64,000 nt of DNA from Sutcliffiella tianshenii (GTDB taxonomy: Bacteria; Bacillota; Bacilli; Bacillales; Bacillaceae_I): positions 248,001 through 312,000 of the forward strand of contig NZ_JAFBED010000002.1 of assembly GCF_016908565.1 (NCBI RefSeq), given 5' to 3'. The position numbers were made by a program, and so were the translations under genes. The notes beneath the pieces were generated by a model. It saw nothing but the letters and a program-made list of their open reading frames with translations, was not told where the DNA came from and did not search any database. Numbering within the stretch: position 1 is the stretch's first letter; each line of letters starts with the position of its first letter. Positions 42,012 to 51,231 of this stretch are shown one piece after another.

Positions 42012-43178
42012 TTATATGAGGGTCGTCTTATTCTTCCGGACTTTTAAGCTTATCTCATAATATTTACAGGCTGATTCGTATCTTTCTGACGCTGTATAAT
42101 ACTCTGCCAAAATCTCGGCATATTTTGCTACATTATCTTTATCCCCTGCTTTTGTGAAATAATGGATTACATAATCTGATATATATTTTTCGATTTCCGG
42201 ATTTTTATTGATCATTTGGATGTGAACGTTGAAATGTATAATATATTCCTCTATATTATTTCTTTGTGCCAAAATCAGGCCTTCCTCCGCCCAACCTAGC
42301 GCAAATTCATTCTGTTTTAGCTTGTAGTATTCCTTAACCAAAGTATTGATGGAATACAAGCTTCTGTCTTCCTCTTTTTTAAGTTTAAGGGATTCCAAAA
42401 AATAATAGATGGCATCTTCTGAGTTCCCCAGGAATGATTGCATGCAACCGAGATTATGCAGGGCCATGGATTCGAGATAGACATCCTTCAAATCTACTCC
42501 GATCTTTTTTGCAAAGTGGTAGTTTTCTTCAGCCTTTTCAAGTTGATGCACTTTATGATAGCTCAAACCCAAAATGACGTGGCACTCTGCAGATCTTCTG
42601 TTAAAGTAGAGGGATCGATAAATGGTAAGCGCTTTTTCCGCATAGGTAATCGCTTCAAAATAATCAGATGTTTTTTGGCTTGTCAACGCGATCTGATAAA
42701 ATAACTCTGCTTTATCTTCTTCGGGGAGTGCAAGTTGTTTATGCAATTCCAACGCCTGTCTTAAAGTGTATATGGATTGTAGATTATCATTTATTCTGTA
42801 ATAGTAGATGCCGACAGTTTTCTTTCTGATATATTCAATGATGGTATTTTGGCTTTTGGGAAGGATCACTATTTGATTATAAAGGCCGTCAAAAACCTTC
42901 TTGTCACAGATTAATAGGGAGTATTTCAGTTTAACACATAAATAAAGCAACAATGTTTCGGGGTGCATGCTTTGACATCCGATATTGTACTCTTCATTAA
43001 TATAACTAAGTTTTTTCCATGACTCTTTCGGGTCCTGCCTGACAGTACTTTCGTAGCAGCTTAAAAGCTTGTCCACTATATCCGATAGGTGCGAAGCGGA
43101 AAAGATCTCTTGAGATAAATTTTCCTGTGAGATGCCATTTTTGTTCCGGTAATATTTAATCATTTCTCCGTTTCTCAA
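42012..43178 (-). CDS. RRNPP-type TPR regulator with shortened HTH
   Basis: About 388 residues. The N-terminus MRNGEMIKYYRNKNGISQEN then LSQEIFSASHLS is the first half of a Xre-type HTH, but it runs straight into DKLLSCYESTVRQDPKESW, the linker to the TPR domain, so the second half of the HTH and the following ~40-50 residues seem deleted in frame. TPR repeats follow (YFEAITYAEKALTIYRSLYF, YLESMALHNLGCMQSFLGNS). RRNPP proteins bind secreted peptides; no propeptide gene is visible beside it. The start is TTG 43178 with AAAGGG upstream, or GTG 43187. Confidence 0.75.
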   Translation of the reverse strand: MRNGEMIKYYRNKNGISQENLSQEIFSASHLSDIVDKLLSCYESTVRQDPKESWKKLSYINEEYNIGCQSMHPETLLLYLCVKLKYSLLICDKKVFDGLYNQIVILPKSQNTIIEYIRKKTVGIYYYRINDNLQSIYTLRQALELHKQLALPEEDKAELFYQIALTSQKTSDYFEAITYAEKALTIYRSLYFNRRSAECHVILGLSYHKVHQLEKAEENYHFAKKIGVDLKDVYLESMALHNLGCMQSFLGNSEDAIYYFLESLKLKKEEDRSLYSINTLVKEYYKLKQNEFALGWAEEGLILAQRNNIEEYIIHFNVHIQMINKNPEIEKYISDYVIHYFTKAGDKDNVAKYAEILAEYYTASERYESACKYYEISLKVRKNKTTLI

Positions 43179-43430
43179 TGCCAACACCCTTTGTTTGAAT
43201 TATAAGAATATTTTACCATCAAATTCTACAATTATATACATTTTTCTATAAAAATTTCCTTTGAGATGAAATTTCAAGGACATTAGTACCATCTTTTATT
43301 TCCAGTATGCCATAGTCACAAATTCGTCGCTGGCCTGCCATAAAGTTGTCATAAAGAGTACGCTCTACCCGGTTTTGTTCATCCTGAAAAGGGAATATAC
43401 TAAAAAGCATACAAGAACATAAACATTATA

Positions 43431-43448
43431 TTGTGAAGTATTGAGCAA
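43431..43448 (+). promoter_or_regulatory. Putative Rex-like site and promoter of cydAB
   Basis: TTGTGAAGTATTGAGCAA keeps one good half of the Rex consensus TTGTGAAnnnnTTCACAA; the other half matches at 4 of 7. It overlaps the likely -35 region, and a TATACT -10 lies at 43456-43461. Rex represses cyd genes at low NADH in B. subtilis. The rest of the 330-base gap to the TPR regulator shows no gene. Confidence 0.45.
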
Positions 43449-43515
43449 AGTATTGTATACTAGTGTCAAGAAATCAATTATTGATGGTTCTATCAGTGAT
43501 CAGAGGAGTGAAATT

Positions 43516-44853
43516 ATGTTTGGTGTAGATTATGATCCGGTTCTATACAGTAGAATATTAACTGGCCTGACGCTTGCGGTCCACGTTATTTTCGCGACTG
43601 TCGGGGTGGGCGTCCCGCTTATGATTGCTCTTGCAGAATGGATGGGCATCAAACGTAATGATGAACATTATCGTCTTCTTGCACGCAGATGGGCCCGCGG
43701 CTTTGTCATCACCGTTGCTGTCGGTGTTGTGACAGGTACTGCCATCGGTTTGCAATTAAGCCTTCTATGGCCGAATTTGATGCAGCTTGCAGGACATGTT
43801 ATTAGCCTCCCTTTGTTCATGGAGACATTTGCGTTCTTCTTTGAAGCTATTTTTCTAGGTATCTATCTATATACCTGGGATCGATTTAAAAAGAAAATCT
43901 ATCATTTTATCCTGTTGATACCTGTTGCTATTGGTGCAATGGCTTCCGGCTTCTTTATCTCCACTGTGAACAGCTTTATGAACTCACCAAGTGGATTCGA
44001 AATCGAGAATGGAGTACTCACGAATATCAGTCCACTCGGCGCAATGTTCAACCCGGCCACGCCTACCAAAGTGGCACACGTGCTATCTTCTGCTTATTTG
44101 ACGACTGCTTTTGTCCTTGCTGGTATTGCCGCCATTGCGATTCTCCGTGGAAGAAACCATGTTTACCATAAAAAAGCGTTGAATCTTACAATGACAGCTG
44201 CAGCTGTATTCGCCATCTCGACTGCTGTCATCGGAGATCTGTCGGGTAAATATCTGGCAGAATATCAGCCTGAAAAACTGGCTGCGGCCGAATGGCATTT
44301 TGAAACATCGACTGAGGCACCTCTTATTCTAGGCGGATATCTGACAGAGGATAACAAAGTAAAATATGCACTTGAAATCCCTTATGCATTAAGTATTCTT
44401 GCGCATGGTGATCCTGGTTCCGAGGTTATCGGGCTCGAGGAATTCCCTGAAGAAGAGCTACCTCCTTTGGTGGTACATTATTTCTTTGACCTGATGGTAG
44501 GAATCGGGATGTTCCTGGCCCTTGTCTCCATCCTTTATGTGGTCATTGCCCGTGTGAAAAAGTGGAATGAGTGGAATAGACCGCTTCTTTGGGCAATTGT
44601 AGCAGGTTCACCATTAGCATTACTTGCCATTGAGATGGGTTGGTTCTTCGCGGAGCTTGGAAGGCAGCCGTGGCTGCTTGTCGGATATATGACAGTGTCA
44701 GAAGGCGCTACAACATCCGAGCATGTCGATCTCATGCTGGTGCTGTTCATCATCCTTTATGCTGTACTATGTACCACGTGTTTAACGGTATTAAGAAGAA
44801 TGTTTAAAAACAATCCAGTCGAAAAAGAATTGCAAGACAAAGGCATGGAGTGA
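43516..44853 (+). CDS. cydA: Cytochrome bd ubiquinol oxidase subunit I
   Basis: 445-residue haem-bearing subunit of the bd oxidase, about nine membrane segments. Haem and quinol features: LTLAVHVIFATVGVGVPLMI (His of haem b595 region), RWARGFVITVAVGVVTGTAI, and GDLSGKYLAEYQPEKLAAAE, the conserved Q-loop start. The Q loop is short, the Firmicute type. I take ATG 43516 with GAGGAG upstream; the longer start at 43441 lies in the promoter. It reduces oxygen to water at low oxygen. cydB follows after 13 bases. Confidence 0.96.
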   Translation: MFGVDYDPVLYSRILTGLTLAVHVIFATVGVGVPLMIALAEWMGIKRNDEHYRLLARRWARGFVITVAVGVVTGTAIGLQLSLLWPNLMQLAGHVISLPLFMETFAFFFEAIFLGIYLYTWDRFKKKIYHFILLIPVAIGAMASGFFISTVNSFMNSPSGFEIENGVLTNISPLGAMFNPATPTKVAHVLSSAYLTTAFVLAGIAAIAILRGRNHVYHKKALNLTMTAAAVFAISTAVIGDLSGKYLAEYQPEKLAAAEWHFETSTEAPLILGGYLTEDNKVKYALEIPYALSILAHGDPGSEVIGLEEFPEEELPPLVVHYFFDLMVGIGMFLALVSILYVVIARVKKWNEWNRPLLWAIVAGSPLALLAIEMGWFFAELGRQPWLLVGYMTVSEGATTSEHVDLMLVLFIILYAVLCTTCLTVLRRMFKNNPVEKELQDKGME

Positions 44854-44866
44854 TGGAGGGGAAACT

Positions 44867-45880
44867 ATGAGTTATGAGGTTGTAGGTATCACCGTTTTAT
44901 GGACATTCCTATATGGATATTTAATTGTTGCTTCGATTGATTTTGGTGCCGGGTTTTTCAGCTACTATTCTACAATCACAAAGAAGGACCATCTCATAGA
45001 TAAAGTGATTGTCCGTTATCTCTCTCCTGTTTGGGAGGTAACCAATGTGTTTCTTGTTTTCTTCTTCATCGGAATTGTAGGGTTCTTCCCTTCAACAGCC
45101 TATTATTACGGAACAACCTTGTTGATCCCGGGTAGTATAGCGATCATCCTGTTGGCAATCCGTGGGAGCTATTATGCCTTTCATCACTATGGTGCTAAGG
45201 GCAGCAAGTTCTATCAGCTCCTTTATGGAGCGACCGGTCTGTTGATACCAGCATCGCTTTCTGTTGTACTGACCATCTCAGAGGGTGGATTCATCAGCCT
45301 TGCTGGTGATGTGGTGAGTCTAGATTATGGAGCTTTGTTCTCTAGCTTCTATTCCTGGACGGTTGTCATTTTGGCGCTTGTCAGTGTGCTATATATTTCA
45401 GCTTATTTCTTGGCGTTCTATGCTAGGACAGCCAAAGACGTAAAGGCATTTGAAGTGCTGCGCAAATATGCGCTTAACTGGAGCCTTCCCACCATACTGG
45501 CCAGTGTACTCGTATTTTTCGCACTCAGCGATCACAACCCGGCTCATTTTGAGAGGATGCTGAATCTTTCCTGGATGTTCAGCCTCTCCTTCCTCTTCTT
45601 CCTTGGAGCGGTGTACTTGATGTGGAAGAAACAGCGTCTCGGGCTTGCCTTTATTTTCGTCATGCTTCAGTTTGCAACAGCTTTCTTCGGGTACGGGGCA
45701 TCCCATATGCCATATCTTCTGTATCCATATCTGACAATCTATGACGGATTTACAAATGAGTCGATGGCTATTGCGTTGATCACTGCATTCATCGGCGGTT
45801 TATGCTTATTGATTCCTTCGCTTTATCTGTTATTGCGACTGTTTCTGTTTGATAATCAATATGTGCAAGGTAAAAAGTAA
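44867..45880 (+). CDS. cydB: Cytochrome bd ubiquinol oxidase subunit II
   Basis: 337-residue partner of CydA with about eight or nine membrane segments. The N-terminus VLWTFLYGYLIVASIDFGAG and FVLAFYA-type helices fit CydB of the Firmicute short-Q-loop oxidase. GGAGGGGAAACT precedes the ATG. The operon continues with a 33-codon gene (cydS) 12 bases after the stop. No cydC/cydD exporter genes follow, unlike the B. subtilis cydABCD operon. Confidence 0.95.
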   Translation: MSYEVVGITVLWTFLYGYLIVASIDFGAGFFSYYSTITKKDHLIDKVIVRYLSPVWEVTNVFLVFFFIGIVGFFPSTAYYYGTTLLIPGSIAIILLAIRGSYYAFHHYGAKGSKFYQLLYGATGLLIPASLSVVLTISEGGFISLAGDVVSLDYGALFSSFYSWTVVILALVSVLYISAYFLAFYARTAKDVKAFEVLRKYALNWSLPTILASVLVFFALSDHNPAHFERMLNLSWMFSLSFLFFLGAVYLMWKKQRLGLAFIFVMLQFATAFFGYGASHMPYLLYPYLTIYDGFTNESMAIALITAFIGGLCLLIPSLYLLLRLFLFDNQYVQGKK

Positions 45881-45892
45881 GGAGGTCCTAAT

Positions 45893-45994
45893 ATGGAGAA
45901 TTTCTTAATCATGGTCGCCCCCCCTCTTATCCTGGTCGTGGCGATTGGTGTGTTGTTTGTTTGGGGAGCGGTGGGCAAGGAAAAATATAAATAG
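45893..45994 (+). CDS. cydS: Cytochrome bd small subunit CydS
   Basis: A 33-residue single-membrane-span protein, MENFLIMVAPPLILVVAIGV continuing LFVWGAVGKEKYK. It has the same length and pattern (FLIM.AP at the start, one helix, polar tail) as the CydS subunit seen in the Geobacillus thermodenitrificans bd oxidase structure. GGAGG lies 8 bases upstream of the ATG, and the gene ends in the operon terminator. CydS binds CydA and is thought to stabilise the haem b558 region. Confidence 0.88.
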   Translation: MENFLIMVAPPLILVVAIGVLFVWGAVGKEKYK

Positions 45995-45998
45995 TATT

Positions 45999-46030
45999 GA
46001 AAAAAGCGCAGGTTATCTGCGCTTTTTTCT
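45999..46030 (+). terminator. Terminator of the cydABS operon
   Basis: AAAAAAGCGCAG/CTGCGCTTTTTT perfect stem with a 5-base loop. Confidence 0.95.
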
Positions 46031-46101
46031 TTGGAGTAAAAACTTCTATTGGATTCTCTCGCAAAAAGACATTATGGATGCCTATTTTGTCGTCATTTTT
46101 A

Positions 46102-46737
46102 TTAATCTGAACTCTCCTCTAATGCCTTCTTTATCCTTGCAAATGTCTTTAAGTAGAAGTGGTCCTCATGTTGTACGAAATGTTCTTTTTTCAAAGGCTC
46201 ATTCCATTCAGCCCTTTCCCCGTCAGAATCCATTTTAAAGCCAGTTGCCTCTACCTGTTCCAACTTACCTTCCCACATGAGGATCATATCATCGAGTTTG
46301 ATTCTTGCCATTCCGGATACTTCTTCAGGCTGGAGAAGGAAATCTTCCATATCATACTTTCTGACGAGTAAAAATACATGTGCCAATTCACGGTCTATCA
46401 GATCGTGATGAACGTTGGTGTAAGGAATCACTCCTAGTGAGTGAAGCTCCTCCATACTCACATCAATCCCTATCTCTTCTTTTACTTCCCTTATTCCATC
46501 CTCAACTGTCTCCGTAGCCAAAATATGCCCAGCAGCTGTAATATCAAGTAAATCTGGATAGTCCTTTTTATGTTCGCTCCTAAGCTGAAAGTAGATGTAT
46601 TCCACTCCCTCTACCCTTTCGACAAGCCAAAAATGGAACGTCTCATGCCAATAGCCTTTTTTGTGTACCTCTCTTCTGGTCTCCACACCTACAAACTTAC
46701 CCTTCTCATCAAATATCCTCAGCTTTTCCGACTCCAT
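46102..46737 (-). CDS. Nudix hydrolase (isopentenyl-diphosphate isomerase-like group)
   Basis: 211-residue Nudix protein. The N-terminus EKLRIFDEKGKFVGVETR and KKGYWHETFHFWLVE are typical of the IPP-isomerase-like Nudix branch. The Nudix box is GHILATETVEDGIREVKEEI followed by GIDV, with the REXXEE core intact. Length and form fit the YfcD-type hydrolases, whose substrate is unknown. It lies downstream of the TyrRS gene on the same strand, 49 bases away. Confidence 0.87.
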   Translation of the reverse strand: MESEKLRIFDEKGKFVGVETRREVHKKGYWHETFHFWLVERVEGVEYIYFQLRSEHKKDYPDLLDITAAGHILATETVEDGIREVKEEIGIDVSMEELHSLGVIPYTNVHHDLIDRELAHVFLLVRKYDMEDFLLQPEEVSGMARIKLDDMILMWEGKLEQVEATGFKMDSDGERAEWNEPLKKEHFVQHEDHFYLKTFARIKKALEESSD

Positions 46738-46785
46738 CTACCTTGCCTCCATTGTTGTATTTTTCAATATGCGTACAAGCTTTTC

Positions 46786-48042
46786 CTAATTGGCTTTCGG
46801 ATTCAATAATTTCAAGAATTTCCGCTTCCCTACCTGTAAGATAAGTTCCTTCGGCAAATGAACGAGGAGATCTACGTCCATCACCTTTTCGCTGTTGATT
46901 CTTATTCCGCCATTTTGAATCATGCGGCGAGCCTCACTTTTAGAGCTTTGCAGTCCTAATTGGACCAGCAGGTCGATTACGTGGATGGAGTGACTTCCTT
47001 CCCATATGACCTCGGGAATATCTTGCGGTATGGCGCCGCGTTGAAAAACAGTCTTAAAGTGCTCTTCAGCAAGCTGTGCGGCAGCTTCATCATGGTACAT
47101 GCGGACAATTACTTTTCCTAGGAGCATCTTTGCATCCCTCGGATGTAAGTCGCCACTTTCCAATCTCATTGCAATATCATTTTTTTCAATATGGGATAAA
47201 TCTGTTATCAGGTTGAAGTACTTCAAGGTTAGTTCGTCGGGAATGCTCATGATTTTCCCGAACATCTCCCTCGGGTCTTCATCAACACCGATGTAATTGT
47301 TTTTGGATTTGGACATTTTCTCCACGCCATCCAGACCCTCCAATAAAGGCAGCATGATCACCACCTGCTTCTCTTTATTGTAATGCTCCTGTAGGTGTCT
47401 GCCCATCAGCACATTGAAATGCTGATCTGTCCCGCCAAGCTCCACATCACTTTCAAGTTCAACGGAATCATAGCCTTGCATAAGAGGGTAGAAAAACTCA
47501 TGAAGGGAAATCGGCTTGCCTGATGCCAATCTTTCCGAGAAGTCATTTCTCTCCAATAGTCGTGCAACAGTTATGCTTGCTGAAAGATTAATGGTGTCTT
47601 CCAACCGCAGTTTTGAGAGCCATGCTGAATTATAGAAGAGCTCTACCTTTTCCATATCCAGGACCTTGCTGAATTGTTCATAGTACGTTTGTGCATTGTG
47701 TTTCACTTCCTCGTTGGTCAGCTGCTTCCTTGCTGTAGATTTGCCTGTCGGATCGCCAATTTTCCCTGTGAAATCGCCTATGATCAACTGGATGATATGT
47801 CCATTCTCCTGAAACTGCTTCAGCTTGTTCAATACCACTGTGTGCCCCAAATGTACATCAGGAGCGGAAGGATCCAGACCCAGTTTGACCTTCAGCGGAC
47901 GCCCTGTCAGTAATGACTTTGCGATTTTCTCCTTCATTTCAAAGGCTGGAATGATCTCTGAAACCCCATCTTGATATATGTTGTATTGTCTTTCCATTTC
48001 TGCTCGTTGATCTTTTGAAAGGCTATCTGACATATTCCCCAT
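46786..48042 (-). CDS. tyrS: Tyrosine--tRNA ligase (TyrZ-type)
   Basis: 418-residue class I tRNA synthetase. The HIGH motif is in [21 protein letters not shown] in [14 protein letters not shown], and a C-terminal S4 RNA-binding domain ([20 protein letters not shown]) binds the tRNA. The DPSAPD sequence and [15 protein letters not shown] place it with the TyrZ/bacterial type 2 enzymes, not the B. subtilis TyrS type. GGAGG precedes the ATG. It is controlled by an upstream T-box leader (48066-48300). Confidence 0.96.
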   Translation of the reverse strand: MGNMSDSLSKDQRAEMERQYNIYQDGVSEIIPAFEMKEKIAKSLLTGRPLKVKLGLDPSAPDVHLGHTVVLNKLKQFQENGHIIQLIIGDFTGKIGDPTGKSTARKQLTNEEVKHNAQTYYEQFSKVLDMEKVELFYNSAWLSKLRLEDTINLSASITVARLLERNDFSERLASGKPISLHEFFYPLMQGYDSVELESDVELGGTDQHFNVLMGRHLQEHYNKEKQVVIMLPLLEGLDGVEKMSKSKNNYIGVDEDPREMFGKIMSIPDELTLKYFNLITDLSHIEKNDIAMRLESGDLHPRDAKMLLGKVIVRMYHDEAAAQLAEEHFKTVFQRGAIPQDIPEVIWEGSHSIHVIDLLVQLGLQSSKSEARRMIQNGGIRINSEKVMDVDLLVHLPKELILQVGKRKFLKLLNPKAN

Positions 48043-48065
48043 TTTCCTATACCTCCAATTGAATA

Positions 48066-48300
48066 AAATAAAAAAACCACGCCCCTAAGAAAGGGACGTG
48101 GTTTACGCGGTACCACCCTTTGTTGAAGATCTCTCTTCCACTCAAACGAATAACGGTTCGGCCGTCTTTTGCTACTTTTTGTTCACAAAAGAAGTTCAGG
48201 GAGGTAATTCACCTTTATCTTTGTACTGATTTTCACCAACCATCAGTTCTCTTAAACAGGGAGATAATAGGCTACTGGATTCCCATCTAGACTTATATTG
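48066..48300 (-). promoter_or_regulatory. Tyrosine T-box leader of tyrS
   Basis: The T-box core GGGTGGTACCGCG is at 48118-48106 (minus strand). A terminator AAACCACG..CCC/GGG..CGTGGTTT with T run lies at about 48067-48103. The Stem I region contains AATTACCTCCC, where TAC at 48206-48204 is the probable tyrosine specifier. Uncharged tRNA-Tyr should favour read-through. Confidence 0.92.
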
Positions 48301-48377
48301 TATAATTTTTATTTATTTTAAAGGATATTCCAAATTAATACAACAAGAAAATTATGATTATATCATCTATTTATCTT

Positions 48378-48430
48378 TAATTCGATTAATCTATCGAATT
48401 AGTGTATAATTTGATTAAATAGTCGAATTA
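48378..48430 (+). promoter_or_regulatory. Promoter with two tandem 24-bp palindromic operators
   Basis: TAATTCGAT-6-ATCGAATTA (48378-48401) is perfect. TAATTTGAT-6-GTCGAATTA (48407-48430) is near perfect, with identical 9-6-9 geometry and a 29-base period. A -10 TATAAT (48405-48410) and possible -35 TTCGAT (48381-48386) are embedded in them, so binding would block the satD-like gene's promoter. Confidence 0.75.
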
Positions 48431-48489
48431 AAAGCATGAAAGTGCATAAACTATTTCCACGAGCACATTTAGATGAAGGAGAAAAGCCT

Positions 48490-49233
48490 ATGAAAAAACC
48501 CGTATCGGTATTTATGATGGATGTGACAGATTCGAGCAGGAATTGGAAAGAGGTTTCCTCCTATTTGGAAACCGTGGAAGCATATATTAAACATTGGACA
48601 AAGGGATTGCCGAATGTCCACATCAAACACCGTCTCGGTGATGAGATTGTCTGTATTTTCGACCATTATGCCACAGCATATACCATTGCGTTCTATATTA
48701 ATCAAATATGGAGGTTTTCAGATCAGCCACCCTATTTTGGCATGTCATTTGGTAATGTGGAAGAAGATATTTCCGATATTGACATTGATAAGTGGAATCA
48801 CCCTTTGATGAAACATGCCAGACTGGCGAATGAAAGAATCAAGCAGTCGTCCAATCGGACACCTATCATTTTTTTCCCTGATTCCGATGCGATGTCCATT
48901 CCCTCAGTTGAGATGAGCAACTTGCTGCTTGAATATCAAGGGAAACTGATCAATGAGCAAACGAAACTGCAGCGACTCATTTCAGGACTATTTTCCGTAT
49001 TGGATGAGCAGAAAATGATCGCTAACCTATTAGGAAAGTCCCCTTCTACCATCTCAAGTCACTACAAGAAAGGAAATTGTGAGATAATACTTAAAACATT
49101 CAACACCTTACAACGTACCTTAAACCATCAGGAAGAGACCCAATCCGGGACCTATCCGAGTAATATCATGAATGAGCTGGAAAACACAATAAAGAACCAT
49201 TTGAAGCAGAACCTGAAAATCATTACGAATTAG
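48490..49233 (+). CDS. SatD-like regulator
   Basis: 247-residue protein. The N-terminal ~150 residues (VFMMDVTDSSRNWKEVSSYL, HRLGDEIVCIFDHYATAYTI) look like the SatD domain, with a nucleotide-cyclase-like beta-alpha pattern. The C-terminal half has an HTH: QKMIANLLGKSPSTISSHYK near residue 195. SatD was named from a Streptococcus mutans acid-tolerance locus; its role is unclear. ATG 48490 is chosen for AAGGAG 8-9 bases upstream. Two palindromes in its promoter suggest autoregulation. A DUF3307 gene follows 14 bases later. Confidence 0.8.
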   Translation: MKKPVSVFMMDVTDSSRNWKEVSSYLETVEAYIKHWTKGLPNVHIKHRLGDEIVCIFDHYATAYTIAFYINQIWRFSDQPPYFGMSFGNVEEDISDIDIDKWNHPLMKHARLANERIKQSSNRTPIIFFPDSDAMSIPSVEMSNLLLEYQGKLINEQTKLQRLISGLFSVLDEQKMIANLLGKSPSTISSHYKKGNCEIILKTFNTLQRTLNHQEETQSGTYPSNIMNELENTIKNHLKQNLKIITN

Positions 49234-49247
49234 TTAGGAGCGGGACC

Positions 49248-50114
49248 ATGATTGTTCTTAGCCTTATACTTGCACACCTCATCGCAGATTTCTACCTTCA
49301 GACGGAAAAGATGGTCAACGAAAAAATGAAATTCCTGAAGCTTCATCTATTCCATCACACACTGGTCACCGCCATGACACTGTGCATGCTGTATTATTTG
49401 CTGGGTTTTTCATATTTCAGCATCACTGTACTCTTACCGACCGTCATCATCGTCATTTTCCATGCAGTGATTGACCTGGCCAAAATTTATGCGCAGAAGA
49501 AAGTGTTTCACCTAAAGCATAAAAATGGTTGGAATCTTGCCCTTTTTGTAGCAGACCAAGTGTTTCATCTTTTTACTATATTAGCAGTTTGCTATTTTTT
49601 TCTAGACGTCAACCTTTCTGATCTGTTAGAAACGGTACTCGTTTCCCTGCATATGAAAGATGGGGTGATTGCTGAAAAATCATTGATTGGAAGCACCATT
49701 TTTATCATGATCATGTTTATTTTGACAACGTCGGTGACGGGTCACTTCATAAAGATTCTACTCGGTTCCTTGACCAGGCACCTCTCTCTATTCGAGGGAA
49801 AATATACACTTCGTGATGTAGAAATTACAGCAACCAGTCAAAAGAGCCTGTCTGAAGAGTATACATACATGGTGATGAAGCATCAGGACCTATCCCGTGG
49901 GAAAGTGATAGGCTATCTCGAGCGCCTTCTTGTAGTGGCACTCATCCTCATGGGCTCGTTCCCGGCTGTCGGGTTTATTGTTGCCGCCAAATCCTTGACC
50001 CGTTTCAAGCAGTTGGATGATCGGGACTGGGCGGAGTACTTCCTACTCGGAACGTTGTCTTCCTTTCTTTTTGCCATAGTATTTGGGATTATACTAAAGG
50101 TGGTATTTTCGTAG
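49248..50114 (+). CDS. DUF3307 domain membrane protein
   Basis: 288-residue protein with six or seven membrane segments. The DUF3307 signature is at the N-terminus: LILAHLIADFYLQTEKMVNE then HLFHHTLVTAM, whose His and Asp residues could bind metal. Function unknown. It follows the SatD-like gene after 14 bases with TTAGGAG before its ATG, so the two are co-transcribed; this pair recurs in Firmicutes. It may be the membrane effector controlled by the regulator. Confidence 0.88.
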   Translation: MIVLSLILAHLIADFYLQTEKMVNEKMKFLKLHLFHHTLVTAMTLCMLYYLLGFSYFSITVLLPTVIIVIFHAVIDLAKIYAQKKVFHLKHKNGWNLALFVADQVFHLFTILAVCYFFLDVNLSDLLETVLVSLHMKDGVIAEKSLIGSTIFIMIMFILTTSVTGHFIKILLGSLTRHLSLFEGKYTLRDVEITATSQKSLSEEYTYMVMKHQDLSRGKVIGYLERLLVVALILMGSFPAVGFIVAAKSLTRFKQLDDRDWAEYFLLGTLSSFLFAIVFGIILKVVFS

Positions 50115-50173
50115 AGTTGCATATTTTCTTTTTTAAACAACTGGTAGTATTTGGGGTTTAATGAAGCAAAACA

Positions 50174-50214
50174 AAGAAGTCCATTCCCCTTTTTAATGGG
50201 TGATGGACTTCTTG
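50174..50214. terminator. Bidirectional terminator
   Basis: AAGAAGTCCAT..CCC/GGG..ATGGACTTCTT stem with a loop of about 8 T/A-rich bases between DUF3307 and the dioxygenase gene. Confidence 0.88.
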
Positions 50215-50218
50215 CTAT

Positions 50219-51193
50219 TTAATCCTTTTTTATATCTAATGTGCTTCTTACGGTATTAATAGGACGGACGTATTTTTCAATCTGCTCCCTCTTTGGCTCA
50301 AGGAACGGAGGAAGTGATAATTTTTCACCCAAGGTTTCGTATGGCTCATCACCCATGAACCCTGGACCGTCTGTCGCAAATTCAAACAATATTTGAGGTG
50401 CGACTCGAGTATATAGGGATTCAAAGAAATAACGGTTCACATAGCCGGAAGTATGAAAACCGAAACTCTTCAGCCTTTGATCCCATTCCTCGATTACAGA
50501 ACGGTCCTCTACCCGGAAAGCTGCGTGGTGCACTGTTCCAAAACCTTGGATCCCCTGTGGAAGATCCCTGTTATGCTCGACGATTATCTGGGCCCCATTC
50601 CCGCCCTCGCCAACTTCAAAGAGGTAAGTGGAGCCTTTGTGGGCAACTTCATTGAACAGCAACGCCTTTTCTAACACTTCTTTAAAGAAATCGAAATTCG
50701 CCACCCTGATTGTTATAGGTCCCAAGCCTGTAATGGCATGCTCTAGGGGGATGGGCCCTTTTTGCCAAGGGGTCCCTGAAGAGACACCTTTATTATTTTC
50801 ATCTGAAATCAATTGATATTGCTGATCATCGAAGTCAGTAAAATTAATTACCCTTTTTCCGAACTGCTCCTCAATTCCAGTATGATTCACCTTTAAACGT
50901 CCAAATCTTTTTAGCCAATAGTCGAGGGAATAATCTGTTGGCACCCTAAATGCGGTACGGTAAATCTCATTCGTTCCATGAGATCCTTTTTGAATTCCCG
51001 GAAAGTCAAAAAAAGTCATATCTGTTCCAGGGCTCCCTTTATCATCAGCGAAAAATAGATGATATGTCTGGATGTCATCCTGATTGACAGTTTTTTTAAC
51101 AAGTCTCATCCCTAATACATAAGTGAAAAACTCATAGTTCTTTTCAGCACTGCTCGTGATGGCAGTGACATGGTGAATGCCTTTTAGACCATT
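50219..51193 (-). CDS. Ring-cleaving dioxygenase, VOC superfamily (MhqA/MhqO-like)
   Basis: 324-residue type I extradiol dioxygenase-like protein built of two VOC modules: GLKGIHHVTAITSSAEKNYE at the N-terminus and GFGTVHHAAFRVEDRSVIEE in the second. The metal ligands would be the His of HHVTA, His of HHAAF and a Glu in ILFEFATD. MhqA/MhqE/MhqO in B. subtilis detoxify quinones under MhqR control, and an MhqR-type palindrome lies upstream (51232-51249). ATG 51193 has AGGAGG upstream. Confidence 0.9.
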   Translation of the reverse strand, partial: NGLKGIHHVTAITSSAEKNYEFFTYVLGMRLVKKTVNQDDIQTYHLFFADDKGSPGTDMTFFDFPGIQKGSHGTNEIYRTAFRVPTDYSLDYWLKRFGRLKVNHTGIEEQFGKRVINFTDFDDQQYQLISDENNKGVSSGTPWQKGPIPLEHAITGLGPITIRVANFDFFKEVLEKALLFNEVAHKGSTYLFEVGEGGNGAQIIVEHNRDLPQGIQGFGTVHHAAFRVEDRSVIEEWDQRLKSFGFHTSGYVNRYFFESLYTRVAPQILFEFATDGPGFMGDEPYETLGEKLSLPPFLEPKREQIEKYVRPINTVRSTLDIKKD

Positions 51194-51231
51194 CATGTAT
51201 AATACCTCCTGATTTAAGAGTTCGTTTAAAA

